From Marinifilum breve (GTDB lineage: Bacteria > Bacteroidota > Bacteroidia > Bacteroidales > Marinifilaceae), in contig NZ_QFLI01000010.1 of assembly GCF_003202155.1 (NCBI RefSeq), positions 1 to 64,000 of the forward strand: a stretch of 64,000 nucleotides of DNA, given 5' to 3'. This document shows, piece after piece, positions 36,244 to 45,315 of this stretch. The position numbers and the translations under genes were made by a program. The notes under the pieces were generated by a model, which made no database searches, was not told where the DNA came from, and was given only the letters and a program-made list of their open reading frames with translations. How positions within the stretch are numbered: position 1 is the stretch's first letter; the number at the start of each line of letters is the position of its first letter.

Positions 36244-38046
36244 ATGATTAAAAACAAGCATATTGACCATTTAAAATCGCTAATTTCAGCTTTACCTGAA
36301 GAGCCAGGAGTGTATCAATTCTATGATGAGAATAATACCATTATATATGTAGGGAAGGCCAAGAGGTTAAAACGAAGAGTAGCTTCTTATTTTAATAAGG
36401 TACATGATAATGCTAAAACCAATATCATGGTCCGAAAAATTTCTGAGATACGGCATATTGTTGTAAACACGGAAGAGGATGCATTATTGTTGGAAAATAA
36501 CCTTATTAAAAAGCATCAGCCTAGGTATAATGTATTGTTGAAAGACGATAAGTCTTTTCCTTGGATATGTATAAAGAAAGAGAATTTTCCTCGAGTGTTT
36601 GTAACGAGAAACCTAGTGAAAGATGGATCGGAATATTTCGGTCCATATACTAGTGTGAAAATGGTAAGAACACTTATGGATATGATTCGATCTTTGTACA
36701 AGCTTCGAACATGTAATTTAAGTTTGAATTCAGAAGGGATTTTAAATGGAAAATTTAAAGTTTGTTTGGAATATCATATTGGCAATTGTAAGGCTCCATG
36801 TGAAGGCAAAATCAATCAGGAAGAATACATGGATACCATTCAAGCCATCCGAAATATACTCAAAGGAAATATTCGAATGGTAACTTCTCATCTTAAAGAA
36901 AAGATGACAGAACTGGCAGAAGAGTATAAGTTTGAGGAGGCACATGCTATTAAAGAAAAACTTGAACTCTTAGATAAATATCAAAGCAAATCTACTATTG
37001 TAAATCCATCTATTAATAATGTTGATGTCTATTCTATTTTGGAGGATGAAGAATCTGCCTACGTTAATTTCTTAAAAGTTGTAAATGGGGCAATAATTCA
37101 AGCACACACAATTGAGTTAAAAAAGAAAATAGAAGAGAGTAAGGAGGATTTACTACTTCTAGCAATTACTGAAATTCGACAAAAAATATTTAGCACTGCA
37201 AAAGAGATTTTAGTTCCTTTTGAAATAGACCTATCTTTTAGCGGAGTAAAATGCTTGATTCCTCAACGTGGCGACAAACGAAAATTACTGGACTTGTCTC
37301 TGCGTAATGTCAAATATTACCGTCTCGAGAAGTTAAAGCAAGGGGAGAAATCGAGAAAACAGCCCAATGCAGATCGAATTATGGAAAGAATGAAAAAGGA
37401 TTTGAGATTGAAAGATGAACCGATACACATTGAATGTTTCGATAACTCCAATATACAAGGAACAAATCCGGTTGCTTCCTGTGTTGTCTTTAGGAATGGT
37501 AGACCTTATAAAAAGGATTATCGACATTTTAATATTAAAACGGTGGTTGGTGCAAATGATTTTGCTTCGATGGAAGAAATCATTTATCGTAGATACAAAA
37601 GATTGCTGGATGAAAATCAGACATTACCTCAATTAATAGTTATTGATGGGGGGAAAGGACAATTGGGGGCAGCTCTAAATAGCTTGGGTAAATTGAATTT
37701 GCGAGGTAAAATTTCTGTAATAGGTATTGCGAAGAAATTAGAAGAGATCTATTTTCCAGGAGATCCTTATCCATTATACTTAGATAAGAATTCAGAAACA
37801 TTAAAAATTATTCAGCATTTGAGAAATGAATCGCATCGATTTGCAATTACATTCCATAGACAAAAGCGTTCAAAAGCATTTATTGGTTCCGAATTGGATA
37901 GAATTGATGGAATCGGTCCGAAGACGGTTCAAAAGTTAATCCAAAGGTTTAAGTCTGTTGAAAATGTGAAGAAGGCTACATTAAATGAAATTTCAGAAGA
38001 AATTGGGAATTCAAAAGGCTTAAGTATTTGGAAATATTTTAATTAG
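36244..38046 (+). CDS. uvrC: Excinuclease ABC subunit C
   Basis: The 600-residue protein has an N-terminal GIY-YIG nuclease (PGVYQFYDENNTIIYVGKAK), a UVR motif (about 205-240), the RNase H-like UvrC nuclease (IECFDNSNIQGTNPVASCVV, LIVIDGGKGQLGAA) and a C-terminal helix-hairpin-helix (LDRIDGIGPKTVQKLI). It makes both incisions in nucleotide excision repair. No uvrA or uvrB is in the window. ATG at 36244. Confidence 0.98.
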   Translation: MIKNKHIDHLKSLISALPEEPGVYQFYDENNTIIYVGKAKRLKRRVASYFNKVHDNAKTNIMVRKISEIRHIVVNTEEDALLLENNLIKKHQPRYNVLLKDDKSFPWICIKKENFPRVFVTRNLVKDGSEYFGPYTSVKMVRTLMDMIRSLYKLRTCNLSLNSEGILNGKFKVCLEYHIGNCKAPCEGKINQEEYMDTIQAIRNILKGNIRMVTSHLKEKMTELAEEYKFEEAHAIKEKLELLDKYQSKSTIVNPSINNVDVYSILEDEESAYVNFLKVVNGAIIQAHTIELKKKIEESKEDLLLLAITEIRQKIFSTAKEILVPFEIDLSFSGVKCLIPQRGDKRKLLDLSLRNVKYYRLEKLKQGEKSRKQPNADRIMERMKKDLRLKDEPIHIECFDNSNIQGTNPVASCVVFRNGRPYKKDYRHFNIKTVVGANDFASMEEIIYRRYKRLLDENQTLPQLIVIDGGKGQLGAALNSLGKLNLRGKISVIGIAKKLEEIYFPGDPYPLYLDKNSETLKIIQHLRNESHRFAITFHRQKRSKAFIGSELDRIDGIGPKTVQKLIQRFKSVENVKKATLNEISEEIGNSKGLSIWKYFN

Positions 38047-38116
38047 AATGATTTATTTAAATGTAATTATCGATCGCAAATTACTCCTTTTCAGACATTT
38101 ACAACACTATAAATGC

Positions 38117-39100
38117 TCAGAAAAATAATTGATATAATTCTTTTGTGCTTATTTTATTAAAGTATAAGTCTAAATTAGTGTCATTAAGTATATTGTAAAT
38201 CAATGAATTGATGTGATTTGATCCTTTAATTGTTTCAAGAAATAGATTAAAATCTTCTTTTTTAATGCAATTGCCCGAAATATCGATATCTGTAATGACA
38301 CCTTTTTCAATTTGCATTTCGATTTCCAGAATTTTACCTGAAGGGTAGTTGCAAATTTTCTCGAACTTGTAATTTGGGGAATATCCAAAGTTCCATTCCC
38401 AAGTGTAGAATTTATTTGTTTTCAAGTTTTCAATGGCAGCAATATCTACATTTGAAAAAGTAAATGGTTTTGAATTTGGATAAGTAAGAGCAAATTCAAG
38501 AATGACTCTATCTGCAAAATCTGAAATGGAAATAGGAGAGGAAAGATAATCTGAGATATTCGTTACTCGACTTCTAATAGATCTTACGCCTCTATCTTTA
38601 AATTTTAAGGGATTTACCTTCAGTAATTGGTTTAAACGCTTTAAATCGCTTGAAAAAAGCATTGTGCCATGCTGCATAACCTTGTTCTTGTATACATGGG
38701 ACGCATTTCCTGAAAATTTCTTTCCATCGATTGTCAAATCACTTTTTCCTTCGAATTTTGCATTTACTCCAAGTTTTTGCAGTGCTTGAATTATTGGAGA
38801 GCTATAGCCTTTAAAGTCGACCAACTTTCCTTTTTCACCTTTTTTAATCAAGCAATAGTTTAAATTTCCAAAATCATGATAAACTGTTCCGCCACCAGAT
38901 AAACGACGAACTACTGGAATATTTTCCTCATTTACTCTATCAAGGTTAATCTCTGCAAGTGTGTTTTGATGTTTTCCCACCACCAATGCGTCTTGATTGA
39001 TGTATACGAAAAAGAAATCTTCATCATAGTTCTTAAGAAGATATTCTTCGCAGGCAAGATTAAAATATGGATCGTTTGAATTGCTAATGAAATAATTCAT
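38117..39100 (-). CDS. lplA: Lipoate--protein ligase
   Basis: The 327-residue protein has the LplA core: RRLSGGGTVYHDFGNLNYC (lipoyl-AMP binding) and KSDLTIDGKKFSGNASHVY with the catalytic Lys. A C-terminal accessory domain (about 245-327) is present. It attaches free lipoate to E2 subunits and GcvH in the cytoplasm. It is a single gene on the minus strand between rightward genes uvrC (convergent) and dtd (divergent). Confidence 0.95.
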   Translation of the reverse strand: MNYFISNSNDPYFNLACEEYLLKNYDEDFFFVYINQDALVVGKHQNTLAEINLDRVNEENIPVVRRLSGGGTVYHDFGNLNYCLIKKGEKGKLVDFKGYSSPIIQALQKLGVNAKFEGKSDLTIDGKKFSGNASHVYKNKVMQHGTMLFSSDLKRLNQLLKVNPLKFKDRGVRSIRSRVTNISDYLSSPISISDFADRVILEFALTYPNSKPFTFSNVDIAAIENLKTNKFYTWEWNFGYSPNYKFEKICNYPSGKILEIEMQIEKGVITDIDISGNCIKKEDFNLFLETIKGSNHINSLIYNILNDTNLDLYFNKISTKELYQLFF

Positions 39101-39281
39101 GTTTTGGATTTTGTTTTTCTAACACAAATATGATTAATATTTGTGAAAAGTTTTAATTTAGACTCAATTTTAATAAGTTGTTTTTTTTGAACATGTCATC
39201 GATTTCATCAATGAAACTTAAGTGGAGAGCCTTATCTTTAAAATCTAAAACAGATATAAACATCTTAATAAATATTTAGTT

Positions 39282-39734
39282 ATGCGTGTTGTGGTGCAGC
39301 GAGTAAGTAAGGCCTCAGTAACAGTTGAAAAAGAAGTTGTTGGTAAAATTGATGAAGGCTTGATGATTTTGGTTGGAATTGAGAATGAAGACAAGGAGGA
39401 AGATGCCGATTGGTTGAGCAAAAAGCTTTGTAATCTTAGAATTTTTGATGATGAAGAGGGTGTAATGAACAAATCTTTACTTGATGTAAAAGGCAACATA
39501 CTTGCAGTGAGTCAATTTACCTTGCATGCCAAGACCAAAAAAGGGAATAGACCATCATACATAGCAGCTGCAAAACCTGATATTTCGGTGCCTTTATATG
39601 AGTACTTTGTGGAAAAATTAAGAAATGAATCTGGAGCAAATGTAGAGACCGGAAAATTTGGTGCTCATATGGAAGTTGCTTTGGTGAACGATGGACCAGT
39701 TACGATTTTAATAGATACCAAAAACAAAGAATAG
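39282..39734 (+). CDS. dtd: D-aminoacyl-tRNA deacylase
   Basis: The 150-residue protein is the normal size. The two signature motifs are present: [19 protein letters not shown] and the cross-subunit [14 protein letters not shown] (NxGPxT type). It removes D-amino acids from mischarged tRNAs. The stop codon is directly followed by the ATG of the MazG-like gene. Confidence 0.97.
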   Translation: MRVVVQRVSKASVTVEKEVVGKIDEGLMILVGIENEDKEEDADWLSKKLCNLRIFDDEEGVMNKSLLDVKGNILAVSQFTLHAKTKKGNRPSYIAAAKPDISVPLYEYFVEKLRNESGANVETGKFGAHMEVALVNDGPVTILIDTKNKE

Positions 39735-40076
39735 ATGGATAATTTAACGATTAAAGAAGCCCAAAAAAGAGTGGATAACTGGATTAAGGAATTCGGCGTT
39801 CGCTATTTTAATGAGCTTACCAATATGGCTATTCTTACTGAAGAAGTGGGAGAGGTTGCTAGAATTATATCGAGGAAATATGGAGAGCAATCCTTCAAAG
39901 AAAAGGATAAGAAAATTGATTTAGCCGATGAAATGGCAGATGTGCTTTGGGTTTTGATCTGTTTGGCCAATCAAACTGGTGTTGATTTGAATGAGGCATT
40001 GATTAAAAATCTCGAGAAGAAAACAAATCGAGATGCGAATCGACACAAAGAAAATACGAAACTTTCTACTGATTAG
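39735..40076 (+). CDS. MazG-like nucleotide pyrophosphohydrolase
   Basis: The 113-residue protein is one all-alpha NTP-PPase unit. The metal-binding ExxE...ExxD pattern is visible as EEVGEVARII and LADEMADVLWVLI. It is a single-domain dimer-forming type rather than full MazG. It probably hydrolyses a non-canonical or damaged dNTP. It begins with no gap after dtd, so the two are translationally linked. Confidence 0.92.
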   Translation: MDNLTIKEAQKRVDNWIKEFGVRYFNELTNMAILTEEVGEVARIISRKYGEQSFKEKDKKIDLADEMADVLWVLICLANQTGVDLNEALIKNLEKKTNRDANRHKENTKLSTD

Positions 40077-40119
40077 TGAAATAAGATCAAAATCAGACAC
40101 AAAGAACTGTTTTTTTATA

Positions 40120-40127
40120 TAGTTTTG
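40120..40127 (+). promoter_or_regulatory. Possible Bacteroidota -7 element for deoC
   Basis: TAGTTTTG fits TAnnTTTG. It would give deoC a leader of about 95 nt containing a small hairpin (GTACT-GAAA-AGTAC) and an 11-codon frame (40159-40194). Confidence 0.4.
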
Positions 40128-40228
40128 TGGCTTTACGAGGAGTACTGAAAAGTACGAAATGGAAAAATCAGCGAAAATATTCGCAACCGGTTAAAATTTA
40201 ATTAATTACATTTTTGAAACGTCAAAAA

Positions 40229-41128
40229 ATGAAGAAAAACATTTTAGAGATCTTGAAAACGTACAATTTAGAATTGAACGATCAGGAGGTAGCAAATCAA
40301 GTAAAAGAGATTATTGCTTCTGATTTTGATTCATTGTACAGTGTAGAGAATTTAAAGAAGAACTTTTCGTTAATCGATTTAACAACTTTAAATTCTACAG
40401 ATACACACGAAAGAGCCAAAAGTTTTGCTGATAATGTAAATAACTTCCGGAATGATTTTGACATGCCAAATGTTGCTGCGATCTGTGTATATCCTTACCA
40501 GGTTCCAACATTAAATGAAAACTTAAAAGCAGAAGGAGTAAATATTGCTTCTGTGGCCGGTGTTTTCCCATCTTCTCAATCATACATTGAAGTTAAGGCA
40601 TTAGAGTGCAAAATGGCTGTTGAAAAAGGAGCAGACGAAATTGATATCGTTATTTCGATTGGAGCATTTCTTGCAGGCGATTATCAAACTGTATTCGATG
40701 AGATTGTAGCTCAAAAAGAAGCTTGTGGAAAAGGACACTTGAAAGTGATTTTAGAAACTGGCGAGTTAAAAACAGCAACGAATATTAGAACCGCTTCAAT
40801 ATTAGCAATGGAAGCTGGCGCAGATTTTATCAAAACATCAACTGGTAAAGTTCCTGTTAATGCAACTTTGGAAGCTGCTCACATCATGACTCAGGCAATT
40901 GCTGAATATCATAAGAAAACTGGCAGAATGGTTGGATTTAAGCCTGCAGGAGGAATTTCAACAGCGAAAGATGCCATTGAATTTTACTCAATTTCTAATA
41001 GAAATCTAGGAGAGAAGTGGTTGAATAACGAGTACTTAAGAATTGGTGCTTCAAGTTTGGCAAACAATCTTCTTACCGAAATTCATAAAATAGAAACAGG
41101 AGAAGAAAAGACAATCACATATTTTTAA
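40229..41128 (+). CDS. deoC: Deoxyribose-phosphate aldolase
   Basis: The TIM-barrel class I aldolase has the Schiff-base Lys in ADFIKTSTGK and the motifs DEIDIVISIGAFLAG and GFKPAGGIST. It cleaves 2-deoxyribose-5-phosphate to glyceraldehyde-3-phosphate and acetaldehyde in deoxynucleoside breakdown. I start at ATG 40229 (MKKNILEILKTYNLE). An upstream TTG at 40214 would add five residues. A terminator follows. Confidence 0.96.
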   Translation: MKKNILEILKTYNLELNDQEVANQVKEIIASDFDSLYSVENLKKNFSLIDLTTLNSTDTHERAKSFADNVNNFRNDFDMPNVAAICVYPYQVPTLNENLKAEGVNIASVAGVFPSSQSYIEVKALECKMAVEKGADEIDIVISIGAFLAGDYQTVFDEIVAQKEACGKGHLKVILETGELKTATNIRTASILAMEAGADFIKTSTGKVPVNATLEAAHIMTQAIAEYHKKTGRMVGFKPAGGISTAKDAIEFYSISNRNLGEKWLNNEYLRIGASSLANNLLTEIHKIETGEEKTITYF

Positions 41129-41153
41129 TATTGTGAATATAATTTTTAGCAAG

Positions 41154-41178
41154 AGTCGGAAAATTTTTCCGACTTTTT
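41154..41178 (+). terminator. Rho-independent terminator after deoC
   Basis: AGTCGGAAA/TTTCCGACT-type stem with a T-run. Confidence 0.85.
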
Positions 41179-41256
41179 GTTTTTAAAGCAAAAAAAACAT
41201 TTAACTTCAGAAAAATATTGATAATATAAATCACCCTGCTGTTAATTTTTAACTCG

Positions 41257-43167
41257 ATGTACAAAGAATCTACAGAACATCTGCTATTAAGAATAAAAGA
41301 GCTTGAAACTGAGTTAAAAGCTGTAAAAGAATCTTTTGGAGCAAAATCTGGTTTGGTAAAACATTTATTAAGAAATGCAAAAAGTCAAACACAAGAATAT
41401 TTGTCTGTAATTGATTCTGATTTTACTCTTATAGAAGTAAACAAAAACCGTTTAAGTCAATTAGGTAAAAAAAGAAATGAAATTATTGGAGATAAGTGCT
41501 ACAAAGCTTTTTACGATTTAGATGAAGCATGTAAAGAATGTATTGTTAAAGAGGTTGTTAGTACAAGAAATGCAAATCGATTTTTAAAATCATACGAATT
41601 CAATAACGCCATTAAATTTGAGGAAAAAACGGTTAGCCCCATTTTAAATGAAGAAGGAATTGTTGAACGTTTGGTAATTGAAAGTAAGGATATTAGTGGT
41701 TATTATCAACTTGTAGATAAAGTAGGACAAAGAGAAGAGTTTTTCAAAAATATTTTTGAATCTGCTGGAGATGCATTTTTAATTCATGACTCCAATGGTA
41801 ATATTTTGGATTTTGGATCCAAATTACCTGTTTTATTAGGATATAGCGTGGAGGAGTTTAAAGGATTATCGGTAATTGACATTGATGATCCTCGTTATTC
41901 CATGAAATTTGGTAGTCGCCAAGAGCATATGAAAGAGAAAGATCATTTGCTATTTGAAACTGAATTGATTCGTAAATCAGGAGAAAGAATACCAGTTGAA
42001 ATAAGTGCAACGCTTATCCCTTTACAAGGGCAAAGGCTATTTTTCGTTTCTCTTCGAAATTTAGAGAAGCGTAAAAAAGCAGAAGAAGATTTAAAAATAA
42101 GTGAAAAGCGATTCAGAACTTTAGTCGAGAATGCTCCGGATCTGATTATGCGATTCGATAAAAACTACAAACATTTGTTTGTTAATTCTGCCACGAAAAC
42201 ACTTTTGAACATTGAACCTGAGGAGTTTATTGGAAAAACGCACGATGAACTTGGTTTTCCAGAACACATGTGTAAGTTTTGGGAGGAAGAGATGAATAAA
42301 GTTTTTCAAAGTTCGAAGTTAAAAGCTGTTGAGTTTTCAATTCAGGTCGATGGAGAAGATAAATATTTTGATTGGCAGTTAATTCCAGAGTTTGACGAAG
42401 AAGGTCAAACTGAAACAATTTTGGCAGTAGCGAGAGATATTACTGCTCGTAAATTAAACGAAAGGGCATTGGAAGAAGCTGTAAAAACAAAAGATAAATT
42501 CTTTTCAATTATCGCTCATGATTTAAAAAATCCTTTTAACGCGATGTTACCTATCGTGCATATTTTAAAGGAGAATCATATTGATATGAAAAGAGAACAG
42601 CTTTCTGAAATGATTGAATTAATTGATTCTTCGGTGAAGCAGGAATACAATCTTTTGAAAAACCTTTTGGAATGGTCAAGAGCACAAACAGGGGCAATTA
42701 AATTAAAACCTGAGAGCATTCAGCTTCGAGATCTTTTTGATTCAAATTTACTTCTTCATAGGGCAGTAGCCGAGAGTAAAAATATTTCCATTGAAGTAGA
42801 TGGTAATCCGAAAGCCAATGTTTTGTCTGATAAATATATGCTTGAAACCGTAATTCGAAATTTGGTTTCTAATGCATTAAAGTTTACCGAAACAGATGGA
42901 AGTGTAAAAATTCAAATCACAGAGGAAAAGAATCAGGTGATTTGTAGTGTTCAGGATAGTGGAATAGGCATTAGTCCTGAAAATCAGCAAAAATTATTCA
43001 GAATTGATACCAATTATACCCGATTGGGAACCAAAGAGGAGTCAGGTACAGGCTTAGGGCTTATACTTTGTAAAGAGTTTATAGAAAAAAATGGAGGAAG
43101 CATTACAGTGCAAAGTGAAGTAGCTGTAGGCAGTACTTTCACTTTTAGTTTGCCTAAAGCTAATTAA
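41257..43167 (+). CDS. PAS-domain sensor histidine kinase
   Basis: The 636-residue protein has an N-terminal coiled coil and three PAS regions (about 47-150, 160-270 and 285-400), then HisKA (about 410-480, phospho-His in FSIIAHDLKNPFNAM) and HATPase (about 520-635: NALKFTETDG, DSGIGISPENQQKLF, GTGLGLILCKEFIEKNGGSI). The first PAS region carries a Cys cluster (CYKAFYDLDEACKECI), a pattern of some metal- or heme-linked PAS domains. No membrane helix is seen, so it is probably cytoplasmic. No response regulator is adjacent. Confidence 0.94.
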   Translation: MYKESTEHLLLRIKELETELKAVKESFGAKSGLVKHLLRNAKSQTQEYLSVIDSDFTLIEVNKNRLSQLGKKRNEIIGDKCYKAFYDLDEACKECIVKEVVSTRNANRFLKSYEFNNAIKFEEKTVSPILNEEGIVERLVIESKDISGYYQLVDKVGQREEFFKNIFESAGDAFLIHDSNGNILDFGSKLPVLLGYSVEEFKGLSVIDIDDPRYSMKFGSRQEHMKEKDHLLFETELIRKSGERIPVEISATLIPLQGQRLFFVSLRNLEKRKKAEEDLKISEKRFRTLVENAPDLIMRFDKNYKHLFVNSATKTLLNIEPEEFIGKTHDELGFPEHMCKFWEEEMNKVFQSSKLKAVEFSIQVDGEDKYFDWQLIPEFDEEGQTETILAVARDITARKLNERALEEAVKTKDKFFSIIAHDLKNPFNAMLPIVHILKENHIDMKREQLSEMIELIDSSVKQEYNLLKNLLEWSRAQTGAIKLKPESIQLRDLFDSNLLLHRAVAESKNISIEVDGNPKANVLSDKYMLETVIRNLVSNALKFTETDGSVKIQITEEKNQVICSVQDSGIGISPENQQKLFRIDTNYTRLGTKEESGTGLGLILCKEFIEKNGGSITVQSEVAVGSTFTFSLPKAN

Positions 43168-44154
43168 TTATTTTGTTCTCGAGATGGTGTATTCTACCAG
43201 CTCTTTCAAAGATGTATTGGCTTCAGATTCAGGAAAATTAGACAATATTTCTAATGCTTTCTGTTTGTATTCCAGCATTTTGTTTCTAGTGTAATCAATT
43301 CCACCTTTTTCCTTCACAAACTGAATTAATTCATTTACTTTTTCAGAATTCTTGTTGTGCTTTCTAATGATTTTAAGAGCCCATTTGCGTTCCTTATCAG
43401 AAACATTTCTAAGAACATATATCAATGGGAGAGTGAGCTTCTTTTCTTTAATATCATTACCCGTTGGCTTGCCAATATTACCCTGTTTTTCGTAATCGAA
43501 TAAATCATCCTTCATTTGGAAGGCAACTCCCAGGCATTCTCCAAATCTCTTTAATTTTTCTTGTTGATCTTTTGTTGCTCCAACCGATAAAGCTCCAAGT
43601 TGGGTACAAGAGGCAATTAAACTTGCTGTTTTCTTGTAAATGATATCAAAATAAACATCTTCTGTAATATCAAGCTTACGTGATTTTTCCAGTTGTAGAA
43701 GTTCCCCTTCACTCATTTCTCTAACAGCATCCGAAACAACTTGTAACTGATCGTACTCTTTATTTTCAAGAGCAACAAGCAATCCTTTTGAAAGTAAATA
43801 ATCGCCAACTAAAACTGCTGCTTTCGATTTCCAAAGTGCATTAATCGAGAAAAAACCTCTTCTTTCGTAGGCTTCGTCTACCACATCATCATGAATAAGT
43901 GTGGCAGTATGTAATAATTGAGTTAAAGCAGCAGCAACGTAAGTCGACTCTTGAATATCTCCCAGTAATCTGGCGCTAAGAAAGGTAAGGATAGGTCTTA
44001 CTTCCTTTCCTTTACGTTTAATAATATAATTATTGATAATATCTAGTAAGCGAACTTTGCTTTTCATCGATTCCTTAAAGTAAGAATCGAACTGTTTCAT
44101 TTCCTTCTCAATAGGAGCTTTAATAATACTAATACTGCTTTTTTTCAAACTCAT
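43168..44154 (-). CDS. Polyprenyl diphosphate synthase (trans-isoprenyl, octaprenyl type)
   Basis: The protein has both Asp-rich motifs: first LIHDDVVDEA and second QMKDDLFDYE. The motif KKTASLIASCTQLGAL and the length (328 residues from ATG 44154) match long-chain prenyl synthases that make the menaquinone side chain. An upstream ATG at 44172 would add six residues. The bulky residues before the first Asp motif fit a long-chain product, but the length is not certain. Its stop codon directly abuts the stop codon of the convergent kinase gene. Confidence 0.93.
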   Translation of the reverse strand: MSLKKSSISIIKAPIEKEMKQFDSYFKESMKSKVRLLDIINNYIIKRKGKEVRPILTFLSARLLGDIQESTYVAAALTQLLHTATLIHDDVVDEAYERRGFFSINALWKSKAAVLVGDYLLSKGLLVALENKEYDQLQVVSDAVREMSEGELLQLEKSRKLDITEDVYFDIIYKKTASLIASCTQLGALSVGATKDQQEKLKRFGECLGVAFQMKDDLFDYEKQGNIGKPTGNDIKEKKLTLPLIYVLRNVSDKERKWALKIIRKHNKNSEKVNELIQFVKEKGGIDYTRNKMLEYKQKALEILSNFPESEANTSLKELVEYTISRTK

Positions 44155-44317
44155 AGAAACCAAAGTTAACAATTTAAACTTCTCATGGAAGCCTTGCTGA
44201 ATCTAAATTTTAAGATACAAATATCTCGTTTTTATTAAGACTACAAATAAATTATATACAAAACGAGAAATTTAAATATTTCGATATGATTATGCCTTTC
44301 ATTCACGAATATATTTA

Positions 44318-44325
44318 TATATTTG
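44318..44325 (+). promoter_or_regulatory. Bacteroidota -7 element for the ArsR-type gene
   Basis: TATATTTG fits TAnnTTTG and lies 32 bp before the ATG at 44358. Confidence 0.45.
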
Positions 44326-44357
44326 CATTTGATAATTTACGTGATTAATCTTAGTGT

Positions 44358-44657
44358 ATGAAAATTAAAGAATTAGAACCTGAAAAACTGGAGAAGGCGG
44401 CTAATATGCTAAAAGCAATCGCCCATCCAATGAGAATTGCGATTTTGGGTTATCTGGAAGATGGCAAGAAGCTAACGGTGACTGAAATTCATGAATTATT
44501 AAAAATAGAACAATCTACAACTTCTCATCATTTGGGAATTTTAAAGGATAAAGGTGTTCTTTCATCAAAACGAGAAGGGAAAAACACTTATTATTTCTTA
44601 AAGCACTGTAGTTTGAGTAATATTGTTGATTGCATCAGCAATTGTACTAATGGATAA
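44358..44657 (+). CDS. ArsR/SmtB family transcriptional regulator
   Basis: The 99-residue winged-helix protein has AHPMRIAILGYLEDGKKLTV and the recognition helix EQSTTSHHLGILKDKGVLS, typical of ArsR repressors. The canonical ELCVCDL metal site is not present. The only Cys cluster is C-terminal (HCSLSNIVDCISNCTNG), which could bind metal or sense thiol oxidation. No metal-transport gene is adjacent, and the target is unknown. Confidence 0.93.
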   Translation: MKIKELEPEKLEKAANMLKAIAHPMRIAILGYLEDGKKLTVTEIHELLKIEQSTTSHHLGILKDKGVLSSKREGKNTYYFLKHCSLSNIVDCISNCTNG

Positions 44658-44663
44658 AGATTT

Positions 44664-44689
44664 AAAACCGGATGAAACCGGTTTTTTTT
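44664..44689 (+). terminator. Rho-independent terminator
   Basis: AAACCGG/CCGGTTT with a 6-nt loop, followed by T-rich sequence. Confidence 0.8.
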
Positions 44690-44701
44690 ATGAAGTAAAC
44701 A

Positions 44702-45151
44702 ATGGCAAAGATTAGATTAACGAAAGAGTTCCATTTTGAAATGGCACATGCCTTATGGAACTATGATGGATTGTGTAAAAATATTCATGGTCATTCTTAT
44801 ATTTTATTTGTTACGGTAATTGGAGAACCAATAACCGATAAATCAAATCCTAAATTGGGAATGGTAATGGATTTTGGAGATTTAAAAGGGATTGTAGCAG
44901 AGGAAATTGTTGATCAATTGGATCATGCCTTGGTACTTAGCAAAGACACACCTGATATCGATCAATTGAATATTCCGCAGATGTTCGATCGCTTTTTTGT
45001 GATGGATTACCAGCCAACTTGTGAAAACATGATTGCTGATTTTGCAGAAAGAATTAAGAACAGATTACCACAGGGAGTCGAGTTACATTCATTAAAACTG
45101 CACGAAACCGCAACATCATTTGCAGAGTGGTATGCTTCTGATAACGAATAA
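44702..45151 (+). CDS. queD: 6-carboxytetrahydropterin synthase
   Basis: The 149-residue protein is of the PTPS/QueD family. The zinc-binding His are visible in FHFEMAHALW and NIHGHSYIL, and catalytic residues in LDHALVL and LHETATSFAEW. It converts dihydroneopterin triphosphate to 6-carboxytetrahydropterin in queuosine and deazapurine synthesis. No other que gene lies in the window. A terminator follows. Confidence 0.94.
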   Translation: MAKIRLTKEFHFEMAHALWNYDGLCKNIHGHSYILFVTVIGEPITDKSNPKLGMVMDFGDLKGIVAEEIVDQLDHALVLSKDTPDIDQLNIPQMFDRFFVMDYQPTCENMIADFAERIKNRLPQGVELHSLKLHETATSFAEWYASDNE

Positions 45152-45171
45152 TACCTTGAAAATATAGGATG

Positions 45172-45197
45172 AGCCCGAATTATACATTCGGGCTTTT
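45172..45197 (+). terminator. Rho-independent terminator after queD
   Basis: AGCCCGAAT/ATTCGGGCT with a 5-nt loop and a T-run. Confidence 0.9.
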
Positions 45198-45278
45198 TTA
45201 TACTCTTAATCTGCAATCCATCCTGTAATTATTCATTAATAATTACTCATTGATAATTGCGATAGCAGTATTATCTTG

Positions 45279-45286
45279 TATTTTTG
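45279..45286 (+). promoter_or_regulatory. Bacteroidota -7 element for polA
   Basis: TATTTTTG fits TAnnTTTG and lies 29 bp before ATG 45316. It falls inside the longer reading frame that begins at 45250, which supports the later start. Confidence 0.5.
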
Positions 45287-45315
45287 TTTGGATACATTTA
45301 ATACATACATTTTTT

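Noticed and set aside
43160-43175. Convergent stop codons abutting with zero spacing between the PAS kinase and the prenyl synthase genes
   Set aside because: This is compact but not rare. No shared terminator or overlap effect can be shown from the sequence.
45250-45315. N-terminal extension of polA
   Set aside because: It contains a promoter-like TATTTTTG and hydrophobic residues unlike any PolA. ATG 45316 gives the normal start.
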